Positions 34,787 to 44,372 of a stretch of DNA of 64,000 nucleotides are shown piece by piece. The notes under the pieces were generated by a model. The model saw only the letters and a program-made list of their open reading frames with translations, searched no databases and was not told where the DNA came from. The stretch spans positions 25,097,482 through 25,161,481 of the forward strand of contig NC_052395.1 in the NCBI RefSeq assembly GCF_009389715.1, in the 5' to 3' direction. Each line of letters opens with the position of its first letter. Within the stretch, counting starts at the first letter, position 1. A program made the translations under genes and the position numbers. This stretch comes from Phoenix dactylifera (Eukaryota > Streptophyta > Magnoliopsida > Arecales > Arecaceae).

Positions 34787-35167
34787 TAAAGGTGACAAAA
34801 TTGTATTATGACCATTAAATTTATCCAATCTTGTATCCTTTATCAACAAATACTATTACATGAATCATAGCGGTTATATCTTATTATGAAGATATTTCCT
34901 TCTATGTATTACAATGTAAGATATTTATTGATGTGTACTTTATAAGTTATATCCATATCTTACCGAATGACTAAATAATAGTTCCTTAGGGTCCTTTCTT
35001 TATGCATCAAAAGATACCATACATGACAAAAATAAACTTTATGTGCAAAATCATAATCATGTATTATTCATCAAAAATAAACTTTATGTGCACAACCATA
35101 ATCATGTATTATTCATCAAAGCTGTAAGCATTATTCACAAATGTGAATACCAAAATGAGAGAAAAAA
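34787..35167. other. Copia 3' untranslated stretch
   Basis: AT-rich sequence between the RNase H frame and the LTR. A short block around AAAATAAACTTTATGTGCA is duplicated at about 35025-35060 and 35080-35115. No gene. Confidence 0.5.
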
Positions 35168-35716
35168 TCATACATCAAATGAGCTAATAAGTCCCATATG
35201 ATCCACATGATCAGTATAAACTTTAGCCGACAATGCTTTAGTCATGGAATCAGCAATCATCAGCTCAGTACTGATATGTTCAATAAACACATCTCTAGAT
35301 TTTACTTTATCTCTCACAACCAAATACTTTATATCTATGTGCTTATTATGGCTGCCACTTTTATTATTCTTAGAGAAGAAAACTGCAGCTAAATTATTAC
35401 AATAGATCTTTATTGGCCTTGATATAGAATCAACGACCGCTAGTCCTGCGATGAAATTCCTTAGCCATATAGCCTGTGAAGTTGCTTCATAGCATGCAAC
35501 AAATTCTGCTTCCATAGTTGATGAAGCAGTTATAGACTGCTTGATGCTTCTCCAAGATATAGCTCCTCTAGCTAAGAAAAAAACATATCCTGAAGTAGAC
35601 TTCCTTATATCCGGACATCCAGCAAAATCTAAATTTGAATATCCAACAACTTCCAAGGAATCTGTATGTGTATAAGTACGCTTGAAGTTCTTGGTTCCTT
35701 GTAGATACCACATCAC
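35168..35716 (-). pseudogene. Copia RNase H domain
   Basis: 182 codons from the conserved MWYLQGTKNF to the end of pol. Motifs GYSNLDFAGCPDIRKSTSGYVF, a TMEAEF catalytic block and HIDIKY are visible (written here only in part). The same frame continues upstream but is cut by one TGA at the position where copia elements keep Trp before KAAKKVM. Part of the dead minus-strand copia. Confidence 0.8.
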
Positions 35717-35731
35717 TTTCTTAGCAGCTTT

Positions 35732-36936
35732 TCAATATTCCTGTCTTGGATTACTTTGGTATCTTCCCAACATTCTTACTGCAATTGCAATGTCTGGACA
35801 AGTATATACTTGAGCATACATCAAGCTACCAACTGCAGAAGTATAAGGTATGCTTTTCATATGCTCGAGTTCCAAACTATTTTGTGGTGATTGTCTTAAA
35901 CTGAATTTGTCTTCTTTGACAATGGGTGTTACTGAAGGTGAACAAAACTTCATATTAAATCTTTCTAAAACTTTTTTGATGTAGGCCCTTTGAGACAATC
36001 TCAATATCCTTTGGGATCTATCTCTATGAATCTCTATACCAATGACATATGAGGCTTCACCCAAATCCTTCATCTCAAAGTGTTTAGAAAGAAAATCTTT
36101 AGTTTTACGTAGCAAACCCAAGTCACTGGTTGCAATTAAAATATCATCCACATATACGACTAGAAAGATATATTTACTCCCACTGACCTGAAGGTATATA
36201 CATTGATCAACAATATTCTTCGTAAAACCATATGAAGTAACAATGTTGTGAAACTTGATATACCATTGGCGGGAGGCCTATTTAAGTTCATATATGAATT
36301 TTCTTAACTTGCAAACCAGATGACTATCCTTAGATGAAAATCCTTCAGGCTGATCCATGTATACCATTTTCTTAAGATCACCATTCAAAAAAGCTGTTTT
36401 AATATCCATCTGAAGTAACTCTAAGTCAAAATGAGCTACTAATGCCATGACTATCCTAAAAGAGTCATTCTTAGAAACTGGAGAGAAGGTATTATAGAAA
36501 TCAATTCCTTCCTTTTGAGTAAAATCTTTGGCCACAAGTTTAGCCTATATCGTTCAACATTACCAGAGGAGTCTCTTTTGGTCTTAGAGACCCATTTACA
36601 GCCAATGGCTTTTGCTCTTTGTAGTAACTCGACGAGATTCCAGACTTGATTTTTAGCCATTGATTCTATCTCTTCCTTCATGGCATCATGCCATAGAAAG
36701 GAATGATCCCCTGTCATAGCTTCTGAAAACAAATTAGGATCAACTTGAGGTCCAATATCAAAGTCAGATTCTTGAAGGTATACAAGGTAGTCGCTAGATA
36801 TTGCTGGTCTCCTTATTCTTGAGGATCGTCTTGATTCAATAAGAGATTCTATATGAGTTTGTTCTTCAAGGTGTGGTTGCTCTTGAATTGGTTGTTCTTC
36901 AATTATATTTGGAACTGGATTTTGAGAAACAACCAT
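35732..36936 (-). pseudogene. Copia reverse transcriptase, broken
   Basis: Pieces in order on the minus strand: linker and RT start (36936-36451, W-NLVEL, GCKWVSKTKRD), a frameshift, then FSPVSKNDSFRIV, QMDIKTAFLNGDL and YMDQPEGF (36535-36278), a TAG where Gln is usual before ASRQW, and the YVDDILIATSD catalytic region through the thumb (to 35732). One frameshift and two stop codons inactivate it. Confidence 0.8.
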
Positions 36937-37314
36937 ATTCCCAATTGATTTTCCACTTGGTTCACCAATTGGTTCCTTTATTTTCTCAAACGATATGGTT
37001 CGAGGAAAATCACTCCCACTAAACTCATGATCCTCAAAAAAAATAGCATTTCTAGCTTCAACGATTCTAGGTGTGTGTGTGGGACAATAGAACTTGAATC
37101 CCTTGGAGTTTTCAGCATCCCAATAAAGAAACCGCTAACTATCCTGGGGTCTAATTTTTTCATGTGTGGATTATAAATCCTCACCTCAACTGGACAACCC
37201 CATATGTATAAATGTCTTAAACTTGGTTTCCATCCTTTTCATAACTCAAAAGGAGTTTTAGGAACAGCCTTAGATGAAACCCTATTTAGTACATATACAA
37301 TGGTTTTTAAAGCT
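36937..37314 (-). pseudogene. Copia integrase C-terminal part
   Basis: The minus strand reads ALKTIVYVLNRVSSKAVPKT, a TGA in place of the Trp of the FELW motif, then HLYIWGCPVEVRIYNPH and SGFFIG. This is the copia integrase tail just after the chromovirus insertion point, and it continues the fragment at 41818-42140. Confidence 0.75.
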
Positions 37315-37319
37315 TCACT

Positions 37320-37726
37320 TGATGCCGGATCAAATTTTAAATGGAAGCAGGAGAGGAGGGGAAGAGAAGGAGGAAGAAGAAGAGAAGAAGGAGAAGGGAG
37401 GAGAAGAGAAGAAGAGGAAACGTGGGGGAAAGAAATCTTTAATTCTTCATTAAACCCTAATCATGAAAATAGTTCTCTATATATAGGGCCCAAATACACA
37501 ACTTGCATAAACCCCCCTTACATAGAAATAAATCCTAATGAACCCACAAATAACACAAATAAGCCCTAAAATGCAAATAAGCCCAGAAATAAAATAAACC
37601 ACAAATAAACCCTAGAATGCAAATAAGCCCAAAAATAAAATAATAAAATAAATATGCAAATAAACGGGTCTGGCTCAATCCGGGGGCTCAGGATCATCTG
37701 GATGAAGGGCTCTGATGTCCCCATCA
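37320..37726 (-). repeat. Chromovirus 3' LTR
   Basis: 407 bp. The purine-rich left half on the plus strand (GGAGGAAGAAG repeats), CTATATATAG TATA-like palindrome and telomere-like AAACCCTAA words are present. The element ORF ends inside it at 37675. Confidence 0.9.
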
Positions 37727-39279
37727 ACTCCTTCCGGGTGAGAAAAACTCGACCCCGTCGAGTACAGGTCTGGCCGGCTGTCGTACTGCTCCAGAAGATC
37801 GGGGTCAATGCGCTGCAACTGTGCTTTGGAAATCCACGTCACATCAGACTTTGGTCGACCTTTCCACCGAACAAGGTAACGTTGGTAACCACCGTTCCTG
37901 CTTGAAATAACCTGCTCATCCAATATATGTTCTATTTGTTCTCTGCGTGCATGAAATTTGGGAGGTGGTGGCTCAACAGCAGGTAATAGGGCAGGGTGTC
38001 CAACATGGGTAGGTCTATCAATAAAGGGGTCAGAAGGCATGAATATTATCTTTTTGTATGGGACCAAATCTTCAATATTAAATGTCGCACTAATCCCATA
38101 GTCATCAGGAATATCCACAACATATGCATTCGAACTGATTTTCTTTAAGATTTTGAACGGTTCTGCACTACAAGTTTGCAATTTCTTAAACGTATCTGAA
38201 GAAAATCGTTCAAGTCTAATTCTTATCATGACGTAATCCTTTTCACTTAACTCTTTATAACGTCTATATAAATCAGCAAGAAATTTATATTTTAAGTTAT
38301 TAAAATGACTACAATTGCTGATTTCTTGATGCAATGAATGTGGATGTGAAGCAATTGATTGTGCAGACTCAAAGACTCTATACTGATGAGACATGAAAAA
38401 CAGGTCTATGGGTTGCCTAGGTTTATAATCATGCACCACTTCGACTGGATTTATGCCTATGGACTTATGAACCGAACTATTATATGCAAACTCAATTGTC
38501 GGTAAAATTAAATCCCAAGTCCTAGCATATGCATTTGGGTTGAGCCTATGATGTGGAAGGTTGGGCAGAAATACTCCGGAAACTAGATCAATTGCGTGTT
38601 GGATATCACGCATCGGAGAAAGTGCATCCGGAAGATCATCAGGGACTACATCATTAAGCTCCTCTAGAAGGGAAACTACTATAGGGGAATGTTCAAGATT
38701 GGACTCCACATGGGTATCTTTAGCTACAAGTGCCAATTCAGGTGACTGACTCTCAATATCTGTCACTATTTCTTCCACAGTAGTGATGTGAAATGACTTG
38801 GTTGTACTTAGATCAATAGTCTCCCTTTGGAAATCATTTTGGACAAAATCTAATTCTATAGGTTCGTCTTCAAAGTCTTCTTCATAGTCTTCTAAATTTG
38901 GTTCATAGACTTCTTCGACATATTCGACCTCTTGGCTCCTAGCTTCTGGTTCAGTACTCAGGTAGGTCCTAATGGGACATTGGGATGCTATGTGGTCGAA
39001 TTGTTGACATATTGAGCATTGGGTTTGGTGCCCAAGAGAATGGGGAAGGATTACAGGTGGTGCAACCAAACCGATTTTAGGTTGGGCTGCAACAGGGGTT
39101 GGCGGTGTAGGGGTCCTAGAATTTTGCCTGAGCTCACGGATCTCTTGTGTGAATTCCTTGTATCCAGCCCGTATGGCAACGATTTGTTCCTTGGTAGACC
39201 TCAAAATGTCGGAATTCATGGTAGCTACAGGGGTTTTAGGTTGACTGAGATGGTACTCCATATCACTACAGGTTGGCAT
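37675..39279 (-). CDS. Chromovirus deletion-fusion polyprotein: zinc knuckle - RT stub - integrase tail - chromodomain
   Basis: 534 aa from ATG 39279. A coiled N-terminal part (ILRSTKEQIVAIRAGYKEF) is followed by a CCHC knuckle (CSICQQFDHIASQC). An acidic linker leads to the segment that normally precedes RT (LPDALSPMRDIQHAIDLV, LPHHRLNP). The frame then jumps directly to the end of integrase (TIEFAYNSSVHKSIGINPVE) and on to a chromodomain (HILDEQVISSRNGGYQRYLV, WKG, WISKAQL). The Gag core, protease, RT, RNase H and integrase catalytic core are absent, yet no stop or frameshift occurs. The stop lies inside the 3' LTR, as in some chromoviruses. It cannot copy itself; it could be mobilised by a full-length relative. 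Confidence 0.8.
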   Translation of the reverse strand: MPTCSDMEYHLSQPKTPVATMNSDILRSTKEQIVAIRAGYKEFTQEIRELRQNSRTPTPPTPVAAQPKIGLVAPPVILPHSLGHQTQCSICQQFDHIASQCPIRTYLSTEPEARSQEVEYVEEVYEPNLEDYEEDFEDEPIELDFVQNDFQRETIDLSTTKSFHITTVEEIVTDIESQSPELALVAKDTHVESNLEHSPIVVSLLEELNDVVPDDLPDALSPMRDIQHAIDLVSGVFLPNLPHHRLNPNAYARTWDLILPTIEFAYNSSVHKSIGINPVEVVHDYKPRQPIDLFFMSHQYRVFESAQSIASHPHSLHQEISNCSHFNNLKYKFLADLYRRYKELSEKDYVMIRIRLERFSSDTFKKLQTCSAEPFKILKKISSNAYVVDIPDDYGISATFNIEDLVPYKKIIFMPSDPFIDRPTHVGHPALLPAVEPPPPKFHARREQIEHILDEQVISSRNGGYQRYLVRWKGRPKSDVTWISKAQLQRIDPDLLEQYDSRPDLYSTGSSFSHPEGVDGDIRALHPDDPEPPD

Positions 39280-40633
39280 GCAATGATGACACTGGGTGAT
39301 GATGTGAAATGCAGTGTCACTAATGAAACCTTAATAACTATAATGTAGGACCAAATTTGATGCAGGACAACCTACTAATGCAATCTACTATGATTTCAGA
39401 AATCAGCAAGTCTTCACAATAATAACTTAAAATTTAAATATTGCTGATTTTTATTTCGGTTATTCAGAATTAAGGATTAAGATTATTCAATTTAAGAAGT
39501 TAGATTGCAATCAAGTAGTACAGTTGTTCTGATCCTAAATCAATATGATCGAAGAATGTTGAGAAGCATCCAGTTGTTAGGGTGTGCTAATTTAATATTT
39601 AGATTTTAACAGGGCAAATAGGATGGGTTTGAAAGTAGGGGTTCTATGTTCTGAATTTTGACAACAATATAAATTTTCAAGTATATGGCTATCATGCAAG
39701 AGAACTAGAACATAATTAAATGAACAAGCCCAAGAAAAGTGGAAACCTATCACCTGTCGTGAAGTAGTCGACCAAAATTGTGTGCTTGTGGACTGGGGCG
39801 ACGATCGGTGCGCGGTGAGTCGCCTCGTCGGATGGCGCGAATTTGGTCAAATCACAGCAACTCGGTGGACTTGATATCAACAACTTGGGGGCCTGATCAA
39901 AAAAATTCAGTGGGTCTGATGATGGGCCTCAGGGGCGCGGCTCGAATCTGATGGGAGTGATTGGCAGGAGGGCCCTGTTGGACCAATGGATCGGCGGTGT
40001 TCTGGTGTGATGTTCGGACCTGGCCCGAAGGCTAATGAGGAGAGAGGGGTGTTCTGGTATGCTATGGTAGTGAAGGAACAAAGCCCGTGAAGGAAGAGGA
40101 GGGGGGGGGGGGGGGTGGTGGTTCGGTGCTTCTCGGCGGAAGGGGGAAAACGGCAGGCGGCGGTCGGCAGTGGTAAGGAGGAGGGGCGGAGCTGCGGTGG
40201 CGTGCAACGGCGATGGAGAGGCGGCGCAGCTCGGTGGGGGGGGGGGGGGGGAAGGTGGTGAAATGGTGGTGGAGGCGGTGGTTTTGCGGCGTGCGAGCAG
40301 AGGGGGCAGCGGCGAAGCAAGGAGGGGTAGGAGGCAGCGGTGGTGGCAATCGGGCGGTCGCGAGAGCGGCGGGGACGACGACGGCGAGGCGGCGCGGCTC
40401 GGTGGGGAGGGAGAAGACGGGGCTCGGGCGATGGCGGATCTCGGCGGCGGTGGGAGGCGGCACGGGCGGAGGCGGCGGAGGCGGAGCGGCACGGGCGGAG
40501 GAGCTCGGATGGGATGCTCGGCGGCGGCGTTCGTCGGCGGGGAGGCGGCGCTGCGGTGGAGTTCTCGGGGAAGAAAGGTGAGCAATTTTTTTTTTTTTTT
40601 GCTCTTTTTTTTCTTTCTTTTTTTTTTTTTAGA

Positions 40634-40743
40634 CACGTGAGATCACGTGTGTTTTTTTTTAAAACCTTGGATCCGGTCGGATTCGGGTTGTCGGGCGTGA
40701 ACCGCTCCGATAACCCGTTAGTTCCTCACGTGCAAGACACGTG
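40634..40743. promoter_or_regulatory. Cluster of four CACGTG G-boxes in the chromovirus leader
   Basis: CACGTG occurs at 40634, 40644, 40727 and 40738, two close pairs about 90 bp apart. Each pair is followed by a T tract and a GGATCCGG or CGGATCCGGG word, so the unit seems duplicated. G-boxes bind bZIP and bHLH factors such as ABF and PIF families. Confidence 0.55.
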
Positions 40744-41395
40744 CTTTTTTTTTTCCCTCCGGAACGGATCCGGGCTAGTGGGGCGGACTAACGGGTCTGA
40801 GACTTACCCGTGGCCCCAACCTTCTTCAACCTCCCGACGGATTCGGGAGGGCGTCCCGTACTTCGCGGTGGCGGCGGCGGGGCGGGCTCCGATGGCCGTG
40901 GCGGAGAGCGGTGATCTCGGCTGCGGCTCCGTGGTCCGCGGCGACGGGCAGCGATCGGTGGCGCGAGGGGTCTTCTCCGGCCGACTGTGGACCGCGTGGT
41001 TGGAACCCTTGGCGGCGTTCCTCTCCCATATCCGGCCACAGACGGTGGCGGCAGGTCGCGGCCGAAAAGGCTTTCCGTCGGACCAGGGGCGGCGGGTTTC
41101 CGTGGGGATATGGATCCTTCGACGGCGGGCTCGGGCCTTCACTGGGCAGCGGCGGCGGCGAGGACGTCCGACGGTGGCTCGGCGCTGCTGGCGGCGACTG
41201 GTGGCGGCGGTGGGCGCAGGTGTGACGGCGGGTGGGGTGGACCTGGCGAAGGGATTTAGGGCCTGTTCCTTGTGTGAGAACCGAGAGAGGGAAGAAAGGA
41301 TTTTCTTTTTTTTTTTTTAATCTGTTGAAAATCGAGAGTGACAGAGAAGGAAAGAGCTGGATCGTGGCCTTGGCAGCAGGGGCAAAGCCAGCCTT

Positions 41396-41407
41396 GCTCT
41401 GATACCA
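41396..41407 (-). other. Chromovirus primer-binding site
   Basis: The minus strand reads TGGTATCAGAGC three bases from the 5' LTR end, complementary to the 3' end of initiator tRNA-Met. Confidence 0.85.
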
Positions 41408-41410
41408 AGT

Positions 41411-41817
41411 TGATGCCGGACCAAATTTTAAATGGAAGCAGGAGAGGAGGGGAAGAGAAGGAGGAAGAAGAAGAGAAGAAGGAGAAGGGAGGAGAAGAGA
41501 AGAAGAGGAAACGTGGGGGAAAGAAATCTTTAATTCTTCATTAAACCCTAATCATGAAAATAGTTCTCTATATATAGGGCCCAAATACACAACTTGCATA
41601 AACCCCCTTTACACAGAAATAAATCCTAATGAACCCACAAATAACACAAATAAGCCCTAAAATGCAAATAAGCCCAGAAATAAAATAAACCACAAATAAA
41701 CCCTAGAATGCAAATAAGCCCAAAAATAAAATAATAAAATAAATATGCAAATAAACGGGTCTGGCTCAATCTGGGGGCTCAGGATCATCTGGATGAAGGG
41801 CTCTGATGTCCCCATCA
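41411..41817 (-). repeat. Chromovirus 5' LTR
   Basis: 407 bp, nearly identical to the left LTR. Followed on the right by TSD TCACT. Confidence 0.9.
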
Positions 41818-42200
41818 TCACTCCATAGCTTGATTGGAATATTCGAATGACTAAGCATGCTCTTTACCATGTCCATCAGCGTACGATTCCTTCTTTCTAC
41901 CATACCTTTTTGTTGTGGTGTTTCCGGTATTGAATATTGAGCAATTATGCCCTCTTCTTTAAGGAATGTAGCAAATGGCCCACGCATCTGTCCAGATTCT
42001 GTGTACCTTCCATAATACTCTCCACCCCTGTCTGACTTTACAATTTTAATTTTCCTTTCGGTTTGTTTCTCTACCTCTGCTTTATATGTTTTGAAAGCAT
42101 CAAGTGCCTCAACCTTATCATATAAGAGATAGAGATACATATACCGAGTATGATCATCAATGAATGAGATAAAATATCTCTGACCATTAAGACAAGGTAG
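41818..42200 (-). pseudogene. Copia integrase catalytic core fragment
   Basis: The minus strand reads YFISFIDDHTRYMYLYLL, IKIVKSDRGGEYYGRY and TPQQKGMVERRNRTLMDM. The three acidic residues of the D-D-E triad are in view, with a DHTRY variant after DD. It is open for 124 codons and then cut by the chromovirus at IKLWS. Upstream homology ends at about 42200, with no zinc-binding HHCC domain. Confidence 0.8.
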
Positions 42201-43261
42201 TTAATTAATCACCACTTGTTTAATTCAAAATGGAAAAGATACAAATGTACAGAAGCAAAAAATTAATGCTCCTTGGCTGATGCATAAAAATTATTGAAAT
42301 ATTCCAACATTGCTTGCTTACCATCCACGAACATTCGACTCTTATGCACAGATTTTATCTTACCACTTAAAATTGCACAGGCCATAAAAGTCTAACTCGA
42401 GCATACTGGTGGGTTTCAGGTTTCCTGCCTAAAAAATCAGCCCGGCTTCAGGACCAAAATTTTCGACTTCAAACGCCCTTTCGCTGCTTTTTCCAACCCC
42501 TGCTTTCTCTACCTCTTATAAATAAAAAAATAAAAAATAAAAAATAAAAATAAAAATAAAAAAATAAAAAAAACCCTGCTTTCTCTACCTCTTATAAATA
42601 AAAAAATAAAAAATAAAAATAAAAATAAAAAAATAATAAAAAAAAACCCTGCTTTCTCTACCTCTTATGCTCTTATACCTCGCTATTTTAATGTTGTACC
42701 AGATTATTATTTTAGAAATTTATCATTGCATCATAACGGTCGTTGTCCAAGTGGATCATCATGACAGACTTTTTCCTCTCACCCTGAACAGACGCAAGTG
42801 GGGGGAGAGATGTCGAAACAAAAACGTAAATCAACCAGAACCATTAAAAAAATCATATAATTTTGCAACAGAGAAAAGAAAAGGAGCTTGTAATAGCTAG
42901 GATTCTACATATTTGTCTTAAGTCGCATCAAACTAGGTCCCCACTGCAGAAGAAGTTCTGACAGCATTATCTCTAAAACCTACTTTTCACCAGTTAGGAG
43001 AGTCTCGTACCCGACACATAATATTTTATTTGATGACTTTAATGCTGATTCGAAGCGAACAGGAAAAGTCCTTAACCATGTCCGGGGGCTTGGGGGTGCA
43101 TTCGTGGGCGGCAAGGAAAGAAGGATTCCGGCGGCGCGACGCACAACTGAGTACATTCTGAAATTGGATCGCCTATAAAATGCCTGGTGAGGGACAAGTA
43201 TTGAACATGCTCGACGGTAGCTAACTTTCGGATCTTTTATCTAAAAAACAATATGCGACTA
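42201..43261. other. Unassigned A-rich region
   Basis: Lies between the truncated copia and the LINE remnant. Contains the minisatellite at 42497-42672 and a block (43024-43078) shared with 33612-33667. No gene seen. Confidence 0.4.
42497..42672. repeat. Minisatellite, about 75-bp unit, three starts
   Basis: CCCTGCTTTCTCTACCTCTT recurs at about 42498, 42574 and 42648, each followed by an ATAAAAAA-type A-rich run. Confidence 0.8.
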
Positions 43262-44372
43262 TACTTCGATGGTGCTTTATACAATCAAATTAAAAATCGG
43301 TGATGATCAGTCCATTGATATTTTAGGAGATGCCTGGATGACTGACCAGCCTTTGGGATGGATGCCAACGATGGTAGACTCAACGAGATTGGAGGAATGC
43401 ATAGTCTGTGATTTATTTAATTCGGATGGAGGTAGATGGAACGAGACATTGATTCGGGATGCGTTTGGGGAGTCGATGGCTGAGAGGATCCTGGCCCTTC
43501 CAATCCCTGCTGAGGCGACGATGGATAGATTGTTGTGGACTCTGATAGAGAGGGTGAGGGTGCGTGCCAGAGATTTGCAGGCATTGTTGGGGAGGGAGCC
43601 CACCAAGCAAATCGAGGGTGGGTGGATTTGGAGGCTGCGGTGAACCCTCGAGTGTCGTTGTTCATCTGGAAGGTATCTTGGGGTTGTCTACTGATTCGCA
43701 GTGTGCTGGCCAGAAGGAGAGAGGATCATCCTAATGTGTGAGGAGTGCCCGGATACTGAGGAGTCCATCAGCCATGCTCTTCTAGGATGCCCTCGAGCGG
43801 TGCAGATTTGGAGGAGGGCGTCACTCCCCATTCTGCGGGATGTGGGATCGACGAAGGATCTGCTACACCATCTGAGGGATTTGGCGAGGCGACCAGATAC
43901 TGTAGAGCAGGGCATCACTTATGCCTACTTGGCGTACCATATTTGGTTGGACAGAAATACCCGCTTTTTTTGAGATAGGAGGGCACCCTTGAGGGCCATG
44001 GTGGACAAAGCCATTAGTCAAGCGATCGAGATCATCACATCTACCAGAGAGAGTTCACCTAGGAGGGCTAGAGACATCTAGGATTCTCATATTGCTGTTA
44101 TAGTGCCTAGAGTTACTAGTGTCACTTGGGAGCCCCCACCTCCTAGTTTTCTCAAAGTAAACTTCGATGGCAGTGTCTTGGCGAGAGGAGACAGAAGAGG
44201 GACAGGCTTTATGATTCGAGATCACCACTCCAGGTTGGTTGCTACAAGTGGACGGCGTACCTGTGACATGATCATTATAGGAACGAACCTCAGGGCAGCA
44301 TGGGAGGGCATCATATATGCGAGGAGTATCCTAGGGGCTAACAATATCCTTCTAGAAGGTGATCAGCCATGG
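43262..44372 (+). pseudogene. LINE retrotransposon remnant (zf-RVT and RNase H), split by the Sirevirus
   Basis: The first frame (43269-43643) reads LKIGDDQSIDILGDAWMTDQ and GGWIWRLR, the segment after RT in plant LINEs. The next pieces carry PRVSLFIWKVSWGCL and the zinc-knuckle-like CEECPDTEESISHALLGCP (zf-RVT), in shifted frames. An RNase H start follows (PPPPSFLKVNFDGSVLARG, GTGFMIRD). Endonuclease and RT are absent, consistent with 5' truncation. At LLEGDQPW the Sirevirus LTR begins, with TSD CATGG. The right flank after the Sirevirus (from 56233) does not keep a clear RNase H sequence. Several frameshifts and stops make it non-functional. Confidence 0.75.

Larger units (their letters stand above)
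39280..41410 (-). other. Chromovirus 5' leader, GC-rich with homopolymers
   Basis: This is untranslated leader between PBS and ORF on the minus strand. Part of it (about 39760-41330) is strongly GC-rich, with two long G tracts on the plus strand (about 40102-40116 and 40237-40250) and T tracts near 40587-40630 and 40746-40757. The long GC-rich ORFs in several frames here look like composition artefacts. It may include captured host sequence. Confidence 0.5.
37320..41817 (-). mobile_element. Internally deleted, non-autonomous Gypsy chromovirus
   Basis: LTRs of 407 bp each (37320-37726 and 41411-41817) begin TGATGCCGGA and end CCCCATCA on the plus strand, and TSDs TCACT flank them (37315-37319, 41818-41822). 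The primer site TGGTATCAGAGC lies on the minus strand at 41407-41396 next to the right LTR, so transcription runs right to left. About four substitutions separate the LTRs by eye (about 1%). The 3.7-kb interior holds a 2.1-kb leader, partly GC-rich, and one 534-aa ORF with zinc knuckle and chromodomain but no protease, RT, RNase H or full integrase. It sits inside the copia element. Confidence 0.88.
34294..42200 (-). mobile_element. Decayed Ty1/copia retrotransposon, 5'-truncated and split by a chromovirus
   Basis: On the minus strand the element runs from an integrase fragment (42200 to 41818), through the chromovirus insertion (41817-37320), to the rest of integrase (37314-36937), reverse transcriptase (36936-35732), RNase H (35716-35168) and the 3' LTR (34762-34294). 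Gag, protease and the 5' LTR are missing; homology stops near 42200. The 5-bp TSD TCACT of the chromovirus marks the split. The copia domain order IN-RT-RH is clear. Several stops and frameshifts make it a dead copy. Confidence 0.85.

Noticed and set aside
39929..41320. Long GC-rich ORFs in the chromovirus leader, including a GTGAGC donor-like site at 40578 on the plus strand
   Set aside because: Open frames occur on both strands in parallel, which is a GC-composition effect. Peptides are Pro, Arg or Gly runs without domains.
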